64,000 bases of DNA from a virus: positions 33,311 through 97,310 of the IMG/VR virus record IMGVR_UViG_3300047321_000445; one strand, written 5' to 3'. Under the pieces are notes generated by a model. It was not told the origin of the DNA and ran no database searches. It was given only the letters and a program-made list of their open reading frames with translations. Of the stretch, positions 21,500 through 29,591 are shown piece after piece. Position numbers and translations under genes: made by a program. Numbering within the stretch: position 1 is the first letter of the stretch; the number at the start of each line of letters is the position of its first letter.

Positions 21500-22164
21500 T
21501 GACGACTCCCACCGGTTCCGGTGCCCGGACGACCCCGTACGACTGGAAAGACGACGCTGGCTCTGGGTGGGCCGGGAGCGACCCGAACGCGACGCGGCCG
21601 ACGCGACAGGCCCCGCCCCGGCCCCGTCCCGAGGCGAACGGCGGGGCCACGGCCGGCCCGCGCGTGTCCAAGGAGCGCAACATCCACGTGCACATCGGCG
21701 AGGGTGGCGACGGCAAGGACGGCGGCAAGGGCGGCGGCAAGGGTGGTAACGGTGCAGGTCAGGCCGCTTCCGGCGCGCCCGGCAACCACCAGGGCGACGG
21801 CATGATCGCGACTATCGAGCGCATCGAGTTCAAGTCGGAGAAAGACATCCTGGCCCTGGCCAAGGCCGTCAACCGGCTGGGCCGCGAGCTGCACTTCATC
21901 CTCGGCATGCGCGCCGAGGAGATCCAGGCCGTCCTGTCCACCTACAAGGGCAAGTGGTACACGTTCGGCGCCTCTTCGAGGGTCAAGGCCCGCCTGGTCG
22001 CCATGCACCTCAAGGTCAGCGCGGAGGCCGCGAAGGCCCTCGGTGTCGGCGCCCTGAAGATGGCGTACGCCTTTGACCGGCACTTCGTGAAGCCCGAGCA
22101 GGAAGCCAAGAAGCGGCGCAACGGCCAGAAGGCCCGCCGCGAGTTCACGATCGGAGAGGAGTAG
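21499..22164 (+). CDS. Transfer-region protein with Gly/Lys linker
   Basis: 221 aa; ATG 21499 overlaps the previous stop. Residues 1-95 are disordered, with a glycine/lysine repeat (GDGKDGGKGGGKGGNGAG). Residues about 105-200 are helical (MIATIERIEFKSEKDILALA, KAVNRLGRELHFILGMRAEE), and the C-terminus is strongly basic (KKRRNGQKARREF). The gene lies 5 bp before the TraB/FtsK gene, so it is probably a partner of the translocase. Name and function are unassigned. Confidence 0.7.
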   Translation: MTTPTGSGARTTPYDWKDDAGSGWAGSDPNATRPTRQAPPRPRPEANGGATAGPRVSKERNIHVHIGEGGDGKDGGKGGGKGGNGAGQAASGAPGNHQGDGMIATIERIEFKSEKDILALAKAVNRLGRELHFILGMRAEEIQAVLSTYKGKWYTFGASSRVKARLVAMHLKVSAEAAKALGVGALKMAYAFDRHFVKPEQEAKKRRNGQKARREFTIGEE

Positions 22165-22169
22165 CGGCC

Positions 22170-24293
22170 ATGGCCCGCGTCACCAGCACCACCAACGGCA
22201 AGACCGAGCAGGTCAACACGGCGCAGGCCACGGACCTCGTGCCGGTCGGCAAGGGGGGTGTCGTCTCCCACCTGCTCGGCAAGGCACTGCCGTACGCCTC
22301 TCCGTGGCTCGGCGCCGGTGCACTCCCGCCGCTCGCCGGGCTCGCCACGAACACCATGTGGGGCGACACCGCCGTCCACGCCGGGTTCGCCTCCGCAGGG
22401 CTCGGGATCGGCGGAGCCGTCCTCTCCGCTGTGACCTGGCAGGTTGCCGGGGGGAACAACAAGTTCCGTCGCTTCCGGCGCGCCCAGGCCACCGCGAGCG
22501 TGGCGGCGGGGATGGGCTGGCTGACGGCCGCGACCTCGGCCGGCCCGTTCGGCCACCCCATGATCGACCTGTGGCTGATGGGGGGCGGCCTGTTCGCCGC
22601 CTCCTGGAACATCCGGTCGGTCATGCGGAACGCCCACGACGAGACTGAGCAGGTCGAGGGCAAGAGCGGACTGGGCAAGATCGCTGAGGCGATCGGGCTG
22701 GAGAAGGTGAAGGTCAGGGACGCCAAGGGCAACGGCAAGGGCATGGTGAAGGCGGCCATCGAGGTCGCTCCCGGGGCGACCCTGGACGACGTGCAGGCGG
22801 CTCTCCCGAAGCTGACCGCGGCCCTGCACGTCCCCGGCTCCGGTGCCACCGTCACCAAGGACCTGGAAAACGCTGGTGAGGGCGTCATCAACCTGCGTGT
22901 CGCAGACCTGCTGAAGGACGGAGTCGAGTTCATACCGCCCATCCGGCTGGGCATGCTGCCGAACGAACCGCTGCCGCTCGGCCTGTACGCGGACGGCGAA
23001 GAGTTCATCATCAACCCGTTCGACGCCGAGATCCTCCAGCACCTGCTGGTCATGGGCGTCACCGGCGCAGGCAAGAGCGAGTTCGCCCGCGGCCTGCTCG
23101 CCCACCTGATGACCCGCCGCAAGATGACCGTGATGGTCGTCGACACCGCCAAGGGCCGTCAGTCCATGGGGCACATTGCCCACGGGGTGGACTGGTTCGT
23201 CACCACCACCCGCGAGGCAAAGCACCTGCTCAAGGCCCTGCCCGGGGCCATCCAGGCACGCGGCGACGTCCTCGCGGAAGAGGGCCTGGACCAGTGGACA
23301 CCCAAGTCCAGGCTGAACGCCATGGTGGTCTGGGTCGAAGAGGCCGCCGACCTCGCCGACTTCGCCGAGCTGGACGAGATCGCCCGCAAGGCGCGCTCGG
23401 TCGGCATCTGGCTGGTGATCTCGCTCCAGCGCGCGACCTGGACGAACGTGTCCACCGACGTCCGCGCCAACCTCCAGGCGTCCGCGTGCTTCGGCGTGGA
23501 CACCGCAGGGGACGCCGGATTCGGCCTGCCCGCCCGCGTGACCGACGCAGGCGCCATCCCGGACTGGGGCGCCACCCGACCCGGCTACGCCTTCGCCACC
23601 GGCATGGGAATCCCCGATAACCGCTGGACGATGGAGTGGCGCTCGGGCCTGACCGACCGGGAGTTCCTGTCCGCGCTGGTCACGGCCGCAACACCGTTCC
23701 GTGACCCGCTGGACGACACGACCGCGAAGGCCCTGGGTTTGGCGTACGCGCAGCGCACCCGCCCGGGCACGAACCGGATGAACATGCAGGCCAGCGAGGC
23801 GCAGGAGGCCAGCTCCGCTCAGCAGCTGCTGGCCGCCGCGCACGTGCTGGGCGAGGCACTGGAGGACGCCGGAGTGGACCTGAACAGTCTGCCCACGGGC
23901 AGCGACGACGAGCGCATCGAGGTGGAGATGGAGGACGCATACGCCGAGGTCATGGGCATGATCCCGGACGATCCGGAGCCGGGCGCGCCGTACGCGAACC
24001 TGGATCTGGACGACGACATGCCCGAAGACACCGACACCGGGATGGAGTTCGCGGAGCCCGAGAAGCTTCCGCCTGCGGACGCCCGGCGCCTGCTGCACGA
24101 GCAGCTGCACGAGTGGGCGCAGCGGGACCGGCTCACGTTCCAGCCTGCGGACCTGGCCCCGGTCACGGTCGCAGCCGGCCGGAAGCGGCCGTGGCTCCAG
24201 GGCGAGTTGAAGCGGCTGGTGGAGGCGGGTGTGCTGCGGCACGACTCGCACGGCGAGTACGACATCGTCCAGTCGCCGCTTGTGCCCGCATAG
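22170..24293 (+). CDS. FtsK/SpoIIIE-type DNA translocase (TraB-like)
   Basis: 707 aa; ATG 22170. The N-terminal 150 residues hold membrane segments (LPPLAGLATNTMWG, AGLGIGGAVLSAVTWQVAG, LWLMGGGLFAASW). The RecA-like motor has Walker A GVTGAGKS at about residue 296 and Walker B (MVVWVEEAADL) near 383. The last 60 residues are a winged helix similar in position to the FtsK gamma domain (LHEWAQRDRLTFQPADLAPV). Streptomyces TraB proteins move double-stranded plasmid DNA between mycelial cells without a relaxase. Context (DUF2637, GntR operators) favours conjugal TraB over chromosomal FtsK. Confidence 0.92.
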   Translation: MARVTSTTNGKTEQVNTAQATDLVPVGKGGVVSHLLGKALPYASPWLGAGALPPLAGLATNTMWGDTAVHAGFASAGLGIGGAVLSAVTWQVAGGNNKFRRFRRAQATASVAAGMGWLTAATSAGPFGHPMIDLWLMGGGLFAASWNIRSVMRNAHDETEQVEGKSGLGKIAEAIGLEKVKVRDAKGNGKGMVKAAIEVAPGATLDDVQAALPKLTAALHVPGSGATVTKDLENAGEGVINLRVADLLKDGVEFIPPIRLGMLPNEPLPLGLYADGEEFIINPFDAEILQHLLVMGVTGAGKSEFARGLLAHLMTRRKMTVMVVDTAKGRQSMGHIAHGVDWFVTTTREAKHLLKALPGAIQARGDVLAEEGLDQWTPKSRLNAMVVWVEEAADLADFAELDEIARKARSVGIWLVISLQRATWTNVSTDVRANLQASACFGVDTAGDAGFGLPARVTDAGAIPDWGATRPGYAFATGMGIPDNRWTMEWRSGLTDREFLSALVTAATPFRDPLDDTTAKALGLAYAQRTRPGTNRMNMQASEAQEASSAQQLLAAAHVLGEALEDAGVDLNSLPTGSDDERIEVEMEDAYAEVMGMIPDDPEPGAPYANLDLDDDMPEDTDTGMEFAEPEKLPPADARRLLHEQLHEWAQRDRLTFQPADLAPVTVAAGRKRPWLQGELKRLVEAGVLRHDSHGEYDIVQSPLVPA

Positions 24294-24327
24294 CAGTAAC
24301 CCACCGTGATCACCTCACTGTCACGGT

Positions 24328-24356
24328 CCCGGCCTGACTTTGACTGTCAGGCCGGG
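24328..24356 (+). terminator. Hairpin after the transfer operon
   Basis: A perfect 11-bp stem (CCCGGCCTGAC with GTCAGGCCGGG) with a TTTGACT loop, 35 bp after the translocase stop. No U tract follows. Confidence 0.65.
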
Positions 24357-24456
24357 AGGGGGCCCTAAGGAAAGTCACCTGACAACGGGCCTAAAAACGG
24401 CTCTGACAGCCCGTCTGACTGTCAAAACAGCCCTCCCCGGCACCCGCCTGACAGCC
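24328..24456. repeat. Repeated CTGAC/CTGACAG motifs after the translocase gene
   Basis: CTGAC or CTGACAG occurs about six times in 130 bp: inside the hairpin, then at 24,379, 24,403, 24,415 (as CTGACTGTCA) and 24,448. Double-stranded DNA transfer in Streptomyces uses short repeats recognised by TraB near its gene, so this is a candidate transfer locus. It does not match the GACCCGGA repeat known from pSVH1. Confidence 0.4.
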
Positions 24457-24495
24457 ACCCGCTGTAACCGAACGCCTGAACAGGAGCTCCATCCC

Positions 24496-25020
24496 ATGAA
24501 CCGTCTGCCCGAGCCCGAGCTGCGGCAGCCCCCCGCCAAGCAGGCCGGGCAGCCTGACGTCGACCGCACGGTCGACCAGCTCGTGAACGCCGTCGACCAG
24601 GCCCTCCTGGCGCGAGCCCCGTACGTCGTTCCGACGTCCTTCCGCGACGAGACGAAGACGCCCAAGATCGGCAACGCGATGCCCGTGGCGCAGCCCGGCC
24701 GGCCGCCCATGAGCCAGCGGGCCGTCGACCTCAACACGACCATGCTCGCCGGGGGAGCCACCTTCACCATGGTCGGCGGAACGGTATCGGTCGTCATGTA
24801 CGTGTCCCAGTGGGCCGACCCGGCGGTCTGCGGCATCGTCTTCGGGTCGCTTGTGGCCCTGCCCCTCGCCCTGGGCCGCCTCATGAGACGCACCAAGGAG
24901 GTTGTGGAGGCCGCCCCGGCCACCCACAACCACTTCTACGAGGCGCCCGTCACGAACGTGACCGTGGAGAACCACACCAAGGGGATCATCGCCACGAACC
25001 GCAACGAGCTGCCCAAGTAG
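24496..25020 (+). CDS. Membrane protein of the transfer module
   Basis: 174 aa; ATG 24496 follows CAGGAGCTCCATCCC. Two transmembrane helices lie at residues about 80-125 (MLAGGATFTMVGGTVSVVMY, CGIVFGSLVALPLALGRLM), flanked by a proline-rich cytoplasmic N-terminus and a C-terminus with THNHFYEAPVTNVTVENHT. The size and topology are similar to spread proteins of Streptomyces plasmids, but no signature allows a name. Confidence 0.7.
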   Translation: MNRLPEPELRQPPAKQAGQPDVDRTVDQLVNAVDQALLARAPYVVPTSFRDETKTPKIGNAMPVAQPGRPPMSQRAVDLNTTMLAGGATFTMVGGTVSVVMYVSQWADPAVCGIVFGSLVALPLALGRLMRRTKEVVEAAPATHNHFYEAPVTNVTVENHTKGIIATNRNELPK

Positions 25021-25030
25021 CCTCCCGTCC

Positions 25031-25069
25031 ACGGCCCCGGCCCCGAACTCCCTCGGGTGCCGGGGCCGT
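25031..25069 (+). terminator. Hairpin terminator
   Basis: ACGGCCCCGGC pairs with GCCGGGGCCGT across a 17-nt loop, directly after the membrane protein gene. TTGACG at its right edge may be the -35 box for the lipoprotein gene. Confidence 0.65.
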
Positions 25070-25117
25070 TGACGTGTGTCACACTGCGCGGTGGCTAACA
25101 CACGTCCAGGGGGGACC

Positions 25118-25447
25118 ATGCGCCACATCACCACCGCGGCGGCCGCCGTCTGCGCGGCCGCCGTGCTCGCGCTCACCGGCTGCTCCAGCTCCGACACCAG
25201 CAAGCCCGCCAAGCCTTCGCCGGCTGCGTCCTCGAGCGCCCCGGCGAAGCCGAAGCTGTCGGCGGCCGAGCAGATCAAGGCGTGCACCGATGCGATCGCC
25301 GCAGGGCAGGACAAGGGGGACGGCGCACCGGAGTGCACGGACCTGTCGGCGGACGACTACATGAAGGCGCTCCAAGACGCGAACGAGCAAGGCCGGGGCG
25401 GGTTGCAGAAGCTCATCGATGAGGCGTCGAAGTCGGCGCAGCCGTGA
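25118..25447 (+). CDS. Secreted lipoprotein
   Basis: 109 aa; ATG 25118 follows AGGGGGGACC. The signal peptide has a charged start (MRHITT), a hydrophobic core (AAAAVCAAAVLALTG) and the lipobox LTGC, so Cys22 would be lipidated at the cell surface. A Ser/Pro/Ala linker leads to a small acidic helical domain with two cysteines (KACTDAI, APECTDL) that could form a disulfide. Surface lipoproteins on phages and plasmids often act in entry exclusion; that is only a possibility here. Confidence 0.8.
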   Translation: MRHITTAAAAVCAAAVLALTGCSSSDTSKPAKPSPAASSSAPAKPKLSAAEQIKACTDAIAAGQDKGDGAPECTDLSADDYMKALQDANEQGRGGLQKLIDEASKSAQP

Positions 25448-25464
25448 TCTCGGTGGAACTCTGC

Positions 25465-25553
25465 TTGACAGAAAGATCGCACCGAGGCGACTATCTGCTT
25501 CGCTAGGTTCAATGCGCGTCAGGGTCACCCCTTCCACCCGGGGTGGCCCTTTT
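25465..25553 (+). ncRNA. Short promoter-terminator unit
   Basis: TTGACA (25465-25470), 18 bp and GACTAT (25489-25494) are followed about 25 nt later by a hairpin (GGGTCACCCC with GGGGTGGCCC, 25,522-25,549) and TTTT. A transcript of about 55 nt, or an attenuated leader of the next gene, would result. No open frame of note lies inside. Confidence 0.4.
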
Positions 25554-25572
25554 GCATGTCCCGGGAGCATCC

Positions 25573-25767
25573 ATGGCGTATACCCCCGTCCTCCTCGCCC
25601 CCGGCGATGTCGCCCACCTGATCCGGCGCCCTGTCGGCACGGTCACCCGCTGGGCGTCCGAGGGGCGGCTCACCTCCTACGACGGCATGTACGACTGGCT
25701 GGAGCTGCAAGACGTGGTCGCCGGACGCCTTCGCGTCCCGCCTGTCCGCCACGCTGCCGCGGCCTGA
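25573..25767 (+). CDS. Excisionase-like HTH protein
   Basis: 64 aa; ATG 25573 follows CCGGGAGCATCC. The whole protein is a MerR/AlpA-type helix-turn-helix (VLLAPGDVAHLIRRPVGTVT, RWASEGRLTSYDG), the size of small excisionases and element regulators. It lies just after a promoter and terminator-like hairpin, so its expression may depend on read-through. Targets unknown. Confidence 0.75.
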   Translation: MAYTPVLLAPGDVAHLIRRPVGTVTRWASEGRLTSYDGMYDWLELQDVVAGRLRVPPVRHAAAA

Positions 25768-25789
25768 ACCGACACCTGGGAGGCGCCTG

Positions 25790-25972
25790 GTGGCTAACGC
25801 TGCCCCCAACCCCACACCCGCCCCCGTCACCCGTGATGTAGCCCTCCAGCACGCTGCCCGTCTGCTCCTGGCCGCCGAGATGCTGACCGACCAGGCGCTC
25901 ATGGCCCGGTACGAGTCGCTTGCGGACTCGTGGATCGTGATGGCCCACACCCTCGGCGGCGACAGCGAGTAG
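25790..25972 (+). CDS. Very small hypothetical protein
   Basis: 60 aa; GTG 25790 follows GGGAGGCGCCTG. A Pro/Ala-rich start leads to two helices (RDVALQHAARLLLAAEMLTD, MARYESLADSWIVMAHTLGG). No motif is recognised. It is likely co-transcribed with the HTH gene 22 bp upstream and followed by a strong terminator. Confidence 0.6.
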   Translation: MANAAPNPTPAPVTRDVALQHAARLLLAAEMLTDQALMARYESLADSWIVMAHTLGGDSE

Positions 25973-25987
25973 ACCGCCCCATAGACC

Positions 25988-26022
25988 GGCCCCCTTCGCC
26001 TAGTGCTCGGGCGAAGGGGGCC
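25988..26022 (+). terminator. Intrinsic terminator
   Basis: A stem of GGCCCCCTTCGCC with GGGCGAAGGGGGCC followed by TTTCC. It separates the small HTH operon from the metabolic operon. Confidence 0.8.
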
Positions 26023-26030
26023 TTTCCACG

Positions 26031-26066
26031 CCTGCCGTCGCGTATTGAGGGGTGCGCGACGGCAGG
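26031..26066 (+). other. Perfect inverted repeat in the leader of the metabolic operon
   Basis: CCTGCCGTCGCG (26031-26042) pairs with CGCGACGGCAGG (26055-26066) around a 12-nt loop, only 9 bp after the terminator. With no U tract it is as likely an operator or leader structure as a second terminator. Confidence 0.5.
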
Positions 26067-26150
26067 CCCCCTCTTGCCCGGTCCCGGCCGCCGACTCCAC
26101 GGCCGGGACCGGTGCCCTCCTTCTCCGACGACTTCACGGGAGGCCGCCTC

Positions 26151-26885
26151 ATGCCGTGGCTCTTGGGCCGGGGAAACAGCGAGCTGGGCGCCGAAGGCAT
26201 CTACCACTGGTCGCTGCCCGCGTGGGTGGTCGAACTCCCGTGGGGTGGCCACTTCAACGTGTGTCCGTCCGCTTCGGCGTGCGCCCCCCTCTGTTACGCC
26301 AGGAAGGGCACTTACCAGTTCTCCAACGTCAAGGCCGCCCACATGCGGAACCTGCTGCTGACCTTGCAGGACCTGCCCGAGTTCGAGCGGCAGATGACTG
26401 AAGAGGTCCAGCACCCCCGCTACCAGGGCGGATACGTCCGCATTCACGACAGTGGGGACTTCCATAGCCAGGACTACCTGGAGGCGTGGCTGCGGATCAT
26501 CCGCTCCGCTAAGGGCGTTCGTTTTTACTGCTATACGAAGGAAGTCGCCCTCTTTCAGGACGTGGTGGAACCCGACCCGCCCGCCAACTTCGGCTGGGTC
26601 TACAGCCTCGGCGGCAAGCAGGACCAGGCCATCGACCTGGCCACCATGCGGCACGCCGACGTGTTCCCCAGCGAGGAAGCGATCGCCTACCACGGCTACG
26701 CCTCGCAAGACGCCTCCGACCTCCTCGCCGTCTACGGCGAAGACCTGCGGGTCGGCATCCCGGCGAACAACATCCCCCAACTGCGCCGCGAGCAAGGCAT
26801 GCAGTCCTTCGGCTCGCTCCAGCGCATCCGCGACAACCAGGCACAGGCCAAGTCCGGCCGGCGCCGCCCTTCCGACCCTGAGTGA
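26151..26885 (+). CDS. Phage Gp88-like protein with conserved cysteines
   Basis: 244 aa; ATG 26151 has GGGAGG 8 nt upstream, preferred to in-frame codons further back. The sequence resembles the actinophage gene product 88 family: NVCPSASACAPLCYAR (three cysteines, residues about 39-54), VRIHDSGDFHSQDYLEAWLR and RFYCYTKEV. The cysteine spacing recalls phage Gp37/Gp68-type proteins related to radical SAM barrels, but CxxxCxxC is not exact, so catalysis is uncertain. It is first in the operon that continues to the aldehyde dehydrogenase. Confidence 0.75.
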   Translation: MPWLLGRGNSELGAEGIYHWSLPAWVVELPWGGHFNVCPSASACAPLCYARKGTYQFSNVKAAHMRNLLLTLQDLPEFERQMTEEVQHPRYQGGYVRIHDSGDFHSQDYLEAWLRIIRSAKGVRFYCYTKEVALFQDVVEPDPPANFGWVYSLGGKQDQAIDLATMRHADVFPSEEAIAYHGYASQDASDLLAVYGEDLRVGIPANNIPQLRREQGMQSFGSLQRIRDNQAQAKSGRRRPSDPE

Positions 26886-26897
26886 TGAGGACCCCTC

Positions 26898-27701
26898 ATG
26901 CCTGCTGGCTACCTCGAAACCCGCGACGTCCCGATCGCCGACCTCACCCCCTACCCGGGCAACGCGAAGCGGGGCGACGTCGAGGCGATTCGCCGGTCCC
27001 TGACCCGTAACGGCCAGTACCGGTCCCTGATCGTGAGGCAGACCAGCGACGGCGCGCTGATCGTGCTCGCCGGAAACCACACGATGCAGGCCCTCGCCGC
27101 CAACGGCGAACAGACGGCGCGCTGCGAGGTCATCAGCTGCGACGACGCCGAGGCCAAGCGGATCAACCTCGCGGACAACCGGCTGTCGGAGCTGGGCACG
27201 TGGGATGACGGCGCGCTCACCGCGCTGCTGAAGGACGTGCAGGACGACCTGGAAGGCACCGGGTACGGGGCCGACGACCTGGACGAGCTGCTGCAAGCCA
27301 CGGGCGAACTCGCGGCCGGTGCGACGGAGTTCCTGACGGACTTCCTCACCCCGCCCCCGGCTGTGCCCGCCCCCGCGGCCCCGGTCCCTTCGGTCCCTTC
27401 GGCTCCGGGTACTCCCGGCCAGGAGGCGCCGGCTGCGGACACGGCGTCGGACGACACGGGCACCGTCCCGCCCCCGGCCCCGATCACCCCGGCGCAGCCG
27501 TACGAGCCGCCCCCGGCCGTGCCCGCGCCGACCGGGCCACTGGTGACGCCTATCCAGTGGATCGTCACCGTCGAGCAGCGCGACATCATCCGGGCCGCCC
27601 TCAAGCACGCCCAGGAGACGAACGGCCTGGACAACTCCTCCGCCGCCCTCACCGCCGTGTGCGCGGCCTACCTCGAAACCCAGGAGAGCAACCCCTCATG
27701 A
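26898..27701 (+). CDS. ParB/sulfiredoxin-fold protein with long linker
   Basis: 267 aa; ATG 26898, 12 bp after the Gp88-like gene. Residues about 8-125 form a ParB N-terminal domain as fused to phage DNA methylases: VPIADLTPYPGNAKRGD, LIVLAGNHTMQALAANGEQT, and INLADNRLSELGTWDDGAL. Residues about 150-220 are a Pro/Ala/Val linker, and the last 45 residues are helical (TVEQRDIIRAALKHAQETNG). ParB-type folds bind or hydrolyse nucleotides and some are nucleases; GNH instead of the usual GxHR is notable. The stop overlaps the cupin start. Confidence 0.8.
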   Translation: MPAGYLETRDVPIADLTPYPGNAKRGDVEAIRRSLTRNGQYRSLIVRQTSDGALIVLAGNHTMQALAANGEQTARCEVISCDDAEAKRINLADNRLSELGTWDDGALTALLKDVQDDLEGTGYGADDLDELLQATGELAAGATEFLTDFLTPPPAVPAPAAPVPSVPSAPGTPGQEAPAADTASDDTGTVPPPAPITPAQPYEPPPAVPAPTGPLVTPIQWIVTVEQRDIIRAALKHAQETNGLDNSSAALTAVCAAYLETQESNPS

Positions 27702-28195
27702 GCGAAACCCACGCCTACGGCCACAACCCCATCGACTATGGCCACGACGGTCCCAGCCTGAACATCGTTAACCTGGTCGACGCCATGGAGGCCATCAAGG
27801 TGGACGGTGTCCCCGTCCACGGCGCGGACGCGACCGGGCTGCCGCTGCACTCGAACGGCCACCTGGGTGTCGACATGCTGTCCGTGCCGCCGAACGCGCA
27901 GTTCCCGATCCATACCCACCCGGGCGACCACCTGCTGCTGTGCCTGGAAGGCGAGGGCACCATCACCATCGGCGACGTCACCTACGAGGTGGAGCCGGGC
28001 GACATCTACATGGTGCCCGGCGAGATCCCGCACGCCGTCGGCGCCGGGGGCGCCGGGCACGTCCTGATCGCGACCGGCTCGCCGCACAAGCCCGTCGACT
28101 CCCCGGAACGGATGACGTACACGGACTGGGCGGGCAACCCGACCGGTCGGCCCCTGTTCGTCGACATCGAGGCCGAGCCCGGGTCGGAGTCGTGA
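27698..28195 (+). CDS. Cupin-domain protein
   Basis: 165 aa; ATG 27698 overlaps the ParB-like stop (ATGA). Single-domain cupin with motif 1 HTHPGDHLLLCLEGEG (residues about 70-85) and motif 2 GDIYMVPGEIPHAVG (about 99-113), supplying His ligands for a metal. Cupins include isomerases, dioxygenases and sensors, so the reaction is not known. The stop overlaps the PP-loop gene (GTGA), implying stoichiometric expression with it. Confidence 0.82.
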   Translation: MSETHAYGHNPIDYGHDGPSLNIVNLVDAMEAIKVDGVPVHGADATGLPLHSNGHLGVDMLSVPPNAQFPIHTHPGDHLLLCLEGEGTITIGDVTYEVEPGDIYMVPGEIPHAVGAGGAGHVLIATGSPHKPVDSPERMTYTDWAGNPTGRPLFVDIEAEPGSES

Positions 28196-28977
28196 ACCAG
28201 CGCAAGCAGACACTGCGCGAACAGGACGACTGGGGCAAGCTGCGGGCCCGCGCCCGCGCCGAGTGGCCGGACGACAAGCTCGACAACCTGATCGACCGCA
28301 CGGTGGAGCAGATCAAGGACAGCGTCGGCGGCCGCCGTGCCGCGTACGCCTGGTCCGGTGGCAAGGACTCCATCGCCCTCGGCCACGTCGCCGAGCTCGC
28401 CGGGATCCACGACTGCGTCCTTGGCATCTCGAACCTCGAGTTCCCGGCGTTCCTTCAGTGGGTCACCGACCACATGCCGGACGGGCTGACCGTGGTCAAC
28501 ACCAGCCAGGATCTGCGCTGGCTGGCGAAGAACCCGAACATGCTGTTCCCGCAAGGCGCGTGGGGCCCGAAGTGGTTCACGGCCATCAACCACCGGTCGC
28601 AGGCCCGCTACTACCGGGACGAGAAGCTGGACGTGCTGCTGCTCGGACGGCGCCACTCGGACGGCAACTACACCGGCCCGGCTGGCGCGACCGAGTACAC
28701 CAACGCTCAGGGCATCACCCGCTCCTCGCCGATCGCGCACTGGTCCCACACGGCCGTGTTCGCGCTGATCGACCGGGAGAACCTGCCGATGCCGCCTTGC
28801 TACGACTGGCCGCGCGGCTACCAGGTCGGCACCGGCTCGTGGCCGGCCCGCCAGTGGACCAACAGCATCGACCACGGCTTCGAGGAAGTGTGGGCGATCG
28901 ATCCGGACGTGGTCCGTCAGGCCGCGCCCGTGCTGCCGCAGGCTGCGGACTGGATGGCACGCACCGGCCACGCCTGA
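28192..28977 (+). CDS. PP-loop ATP-pyrophosphatase (PAPS-reductase superfamily)
   Basis: 261 aa; GTG 28192 overlaps the cupin stop. The PP-loop SGGKDS lies at residues about 55-60 (AYAWSGGKDSIALGH) and binds ATP to adenylate a substrate. The remainder (SNLEFPAFLQWVTDHMPDGL, LLGRRHSDGNYTG, WSHTAVFALIDRENLPMPP) is like CysH-type enzymes acting on PAPS or on nucleic-acid substrates. The CysH C-terminal ECGLH motif is absent, so classical sulfate reduction is unlikely. The class II glutaminase follows directly, suggesting an amidation partner. Confidence 0.8.
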   Translation: MNQRKQTLREQDDWGKLRARARAEWPDDKLDNLIDRTVEQIKDSVGGRRAAYAWSGGKDSIALGHVAELAGIHDCVLGISNLEFPAFLQWVTDHMPDGLTVVNTSQDLRWLAKNPNMLFPQGAWGPKWFTAINHRSQARYYRDEKLDVLLLGRRHSDGNYTGPAGATEYTNAQGITRSSPIAHWSHTAVFALIDRENLPMPPCYDWPRGYQVGTGSWPARQWTNSIDHGFEEVWAIDPDVVRQAAPVLPQAADWMARTGHA

Positions 28978-28994
28978 GAAGGGAGCAACAACCC

Positions 28995-29591
28995 GTGTGC
29001 GGGATTTTCGCCTACACCGGGGACGGCGCTCCTGACCGCGAGTTGCTGACCGCCATCACCCGCGCCGCCGCCACCCGAGGGCCGCATGCCCACGGCTGGA
29101 CGGCCGGCGACCAGACACACCGGGCGCTCGGTCCGATGGACGCGGCCGCGGCCGCCCTCGCGTGCCAGGACGCCAGCCGGTGTCTGGGGCACGCGAGGCT
29201 GGCCACCTTCGGCCGGTACGACGACGAGGACGCCATCCAGCCCATCACCGTGAACGGCCACCATGTGGCGTTCAACGGCAACATCTACAACCCGGGCGAC
29301 GTCTACCCGGGCGAGTGGCCTGCCGACACGCACCACCTGGCGCACGCCTACGCCCGCCATCGGGCCGAGCACCCGCCCGGAGCAGCCCTCTCCCTGGCCT
29401 TGCGCCAGGCCGACATGGACGCGGGTGCCGTGGTGGTCCTCGACTCCTCCGGAACCCTCGTCTACTTCCGGCACCGGCTGCCGCTGTTCACCTACCGCAC
29501 CGGCAGCGGCTTCTACCTGGCATCCCGGCGCTTCCACCCCGACGCCGAAGCGGTGCCCGAAAACACTTACGTCCGCGAGGAGCCGCAGTGA
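28995..29591 (+). CDS. Stand-alone class II glutamine amidotransferase (glutaminase) domain
   Basis: 198 aa; GTG 28995 is chosen because translation gives M-C-G-I-F, placing the nucleophile Cys2 where N-terminal removal exposes it; GAAGGGAG lies upstream. Active-site parts are intact: GHARLATFG, AFNGNIYN and PADTHHLAHAY (compare Arg, Asn-Gly and Asp of asparagine synthetase B and GlmS). The enzyme should release ammonia from glutamine, but the protein ends after this domain with no synthetase half. Flanking PP-loop genes could provide the ATP-dependent half, a split asparagine-synthetase-like arrangement (inference). Confidence 0.85.
   Translation: MCGIFAYTGDGAPDRELLTAITRAAATRGPHAHGWTAGDQTHRALGPMDAAAAALACQDASRCLGHARLATFGRYDDEDAIQPITVNGHHVAFNGNIYNPGDVYPGEWPADTHHLAHAYARHRAEHPPGAALSLALRQADMDAGAVVVLDSSGTLVYFRHRLPLFTYRTGSGFYLASRRFHPDAEAVPENTYVREEPQ

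Noticed and set aside
25500-25520. GGTTCAA as the T-loop of a tRNA or an attachment site
   Set aside because: No acceptor or anticodon stem can be built around it and no CCA-like 3' end follows; a short leader before a terminator explains it better.
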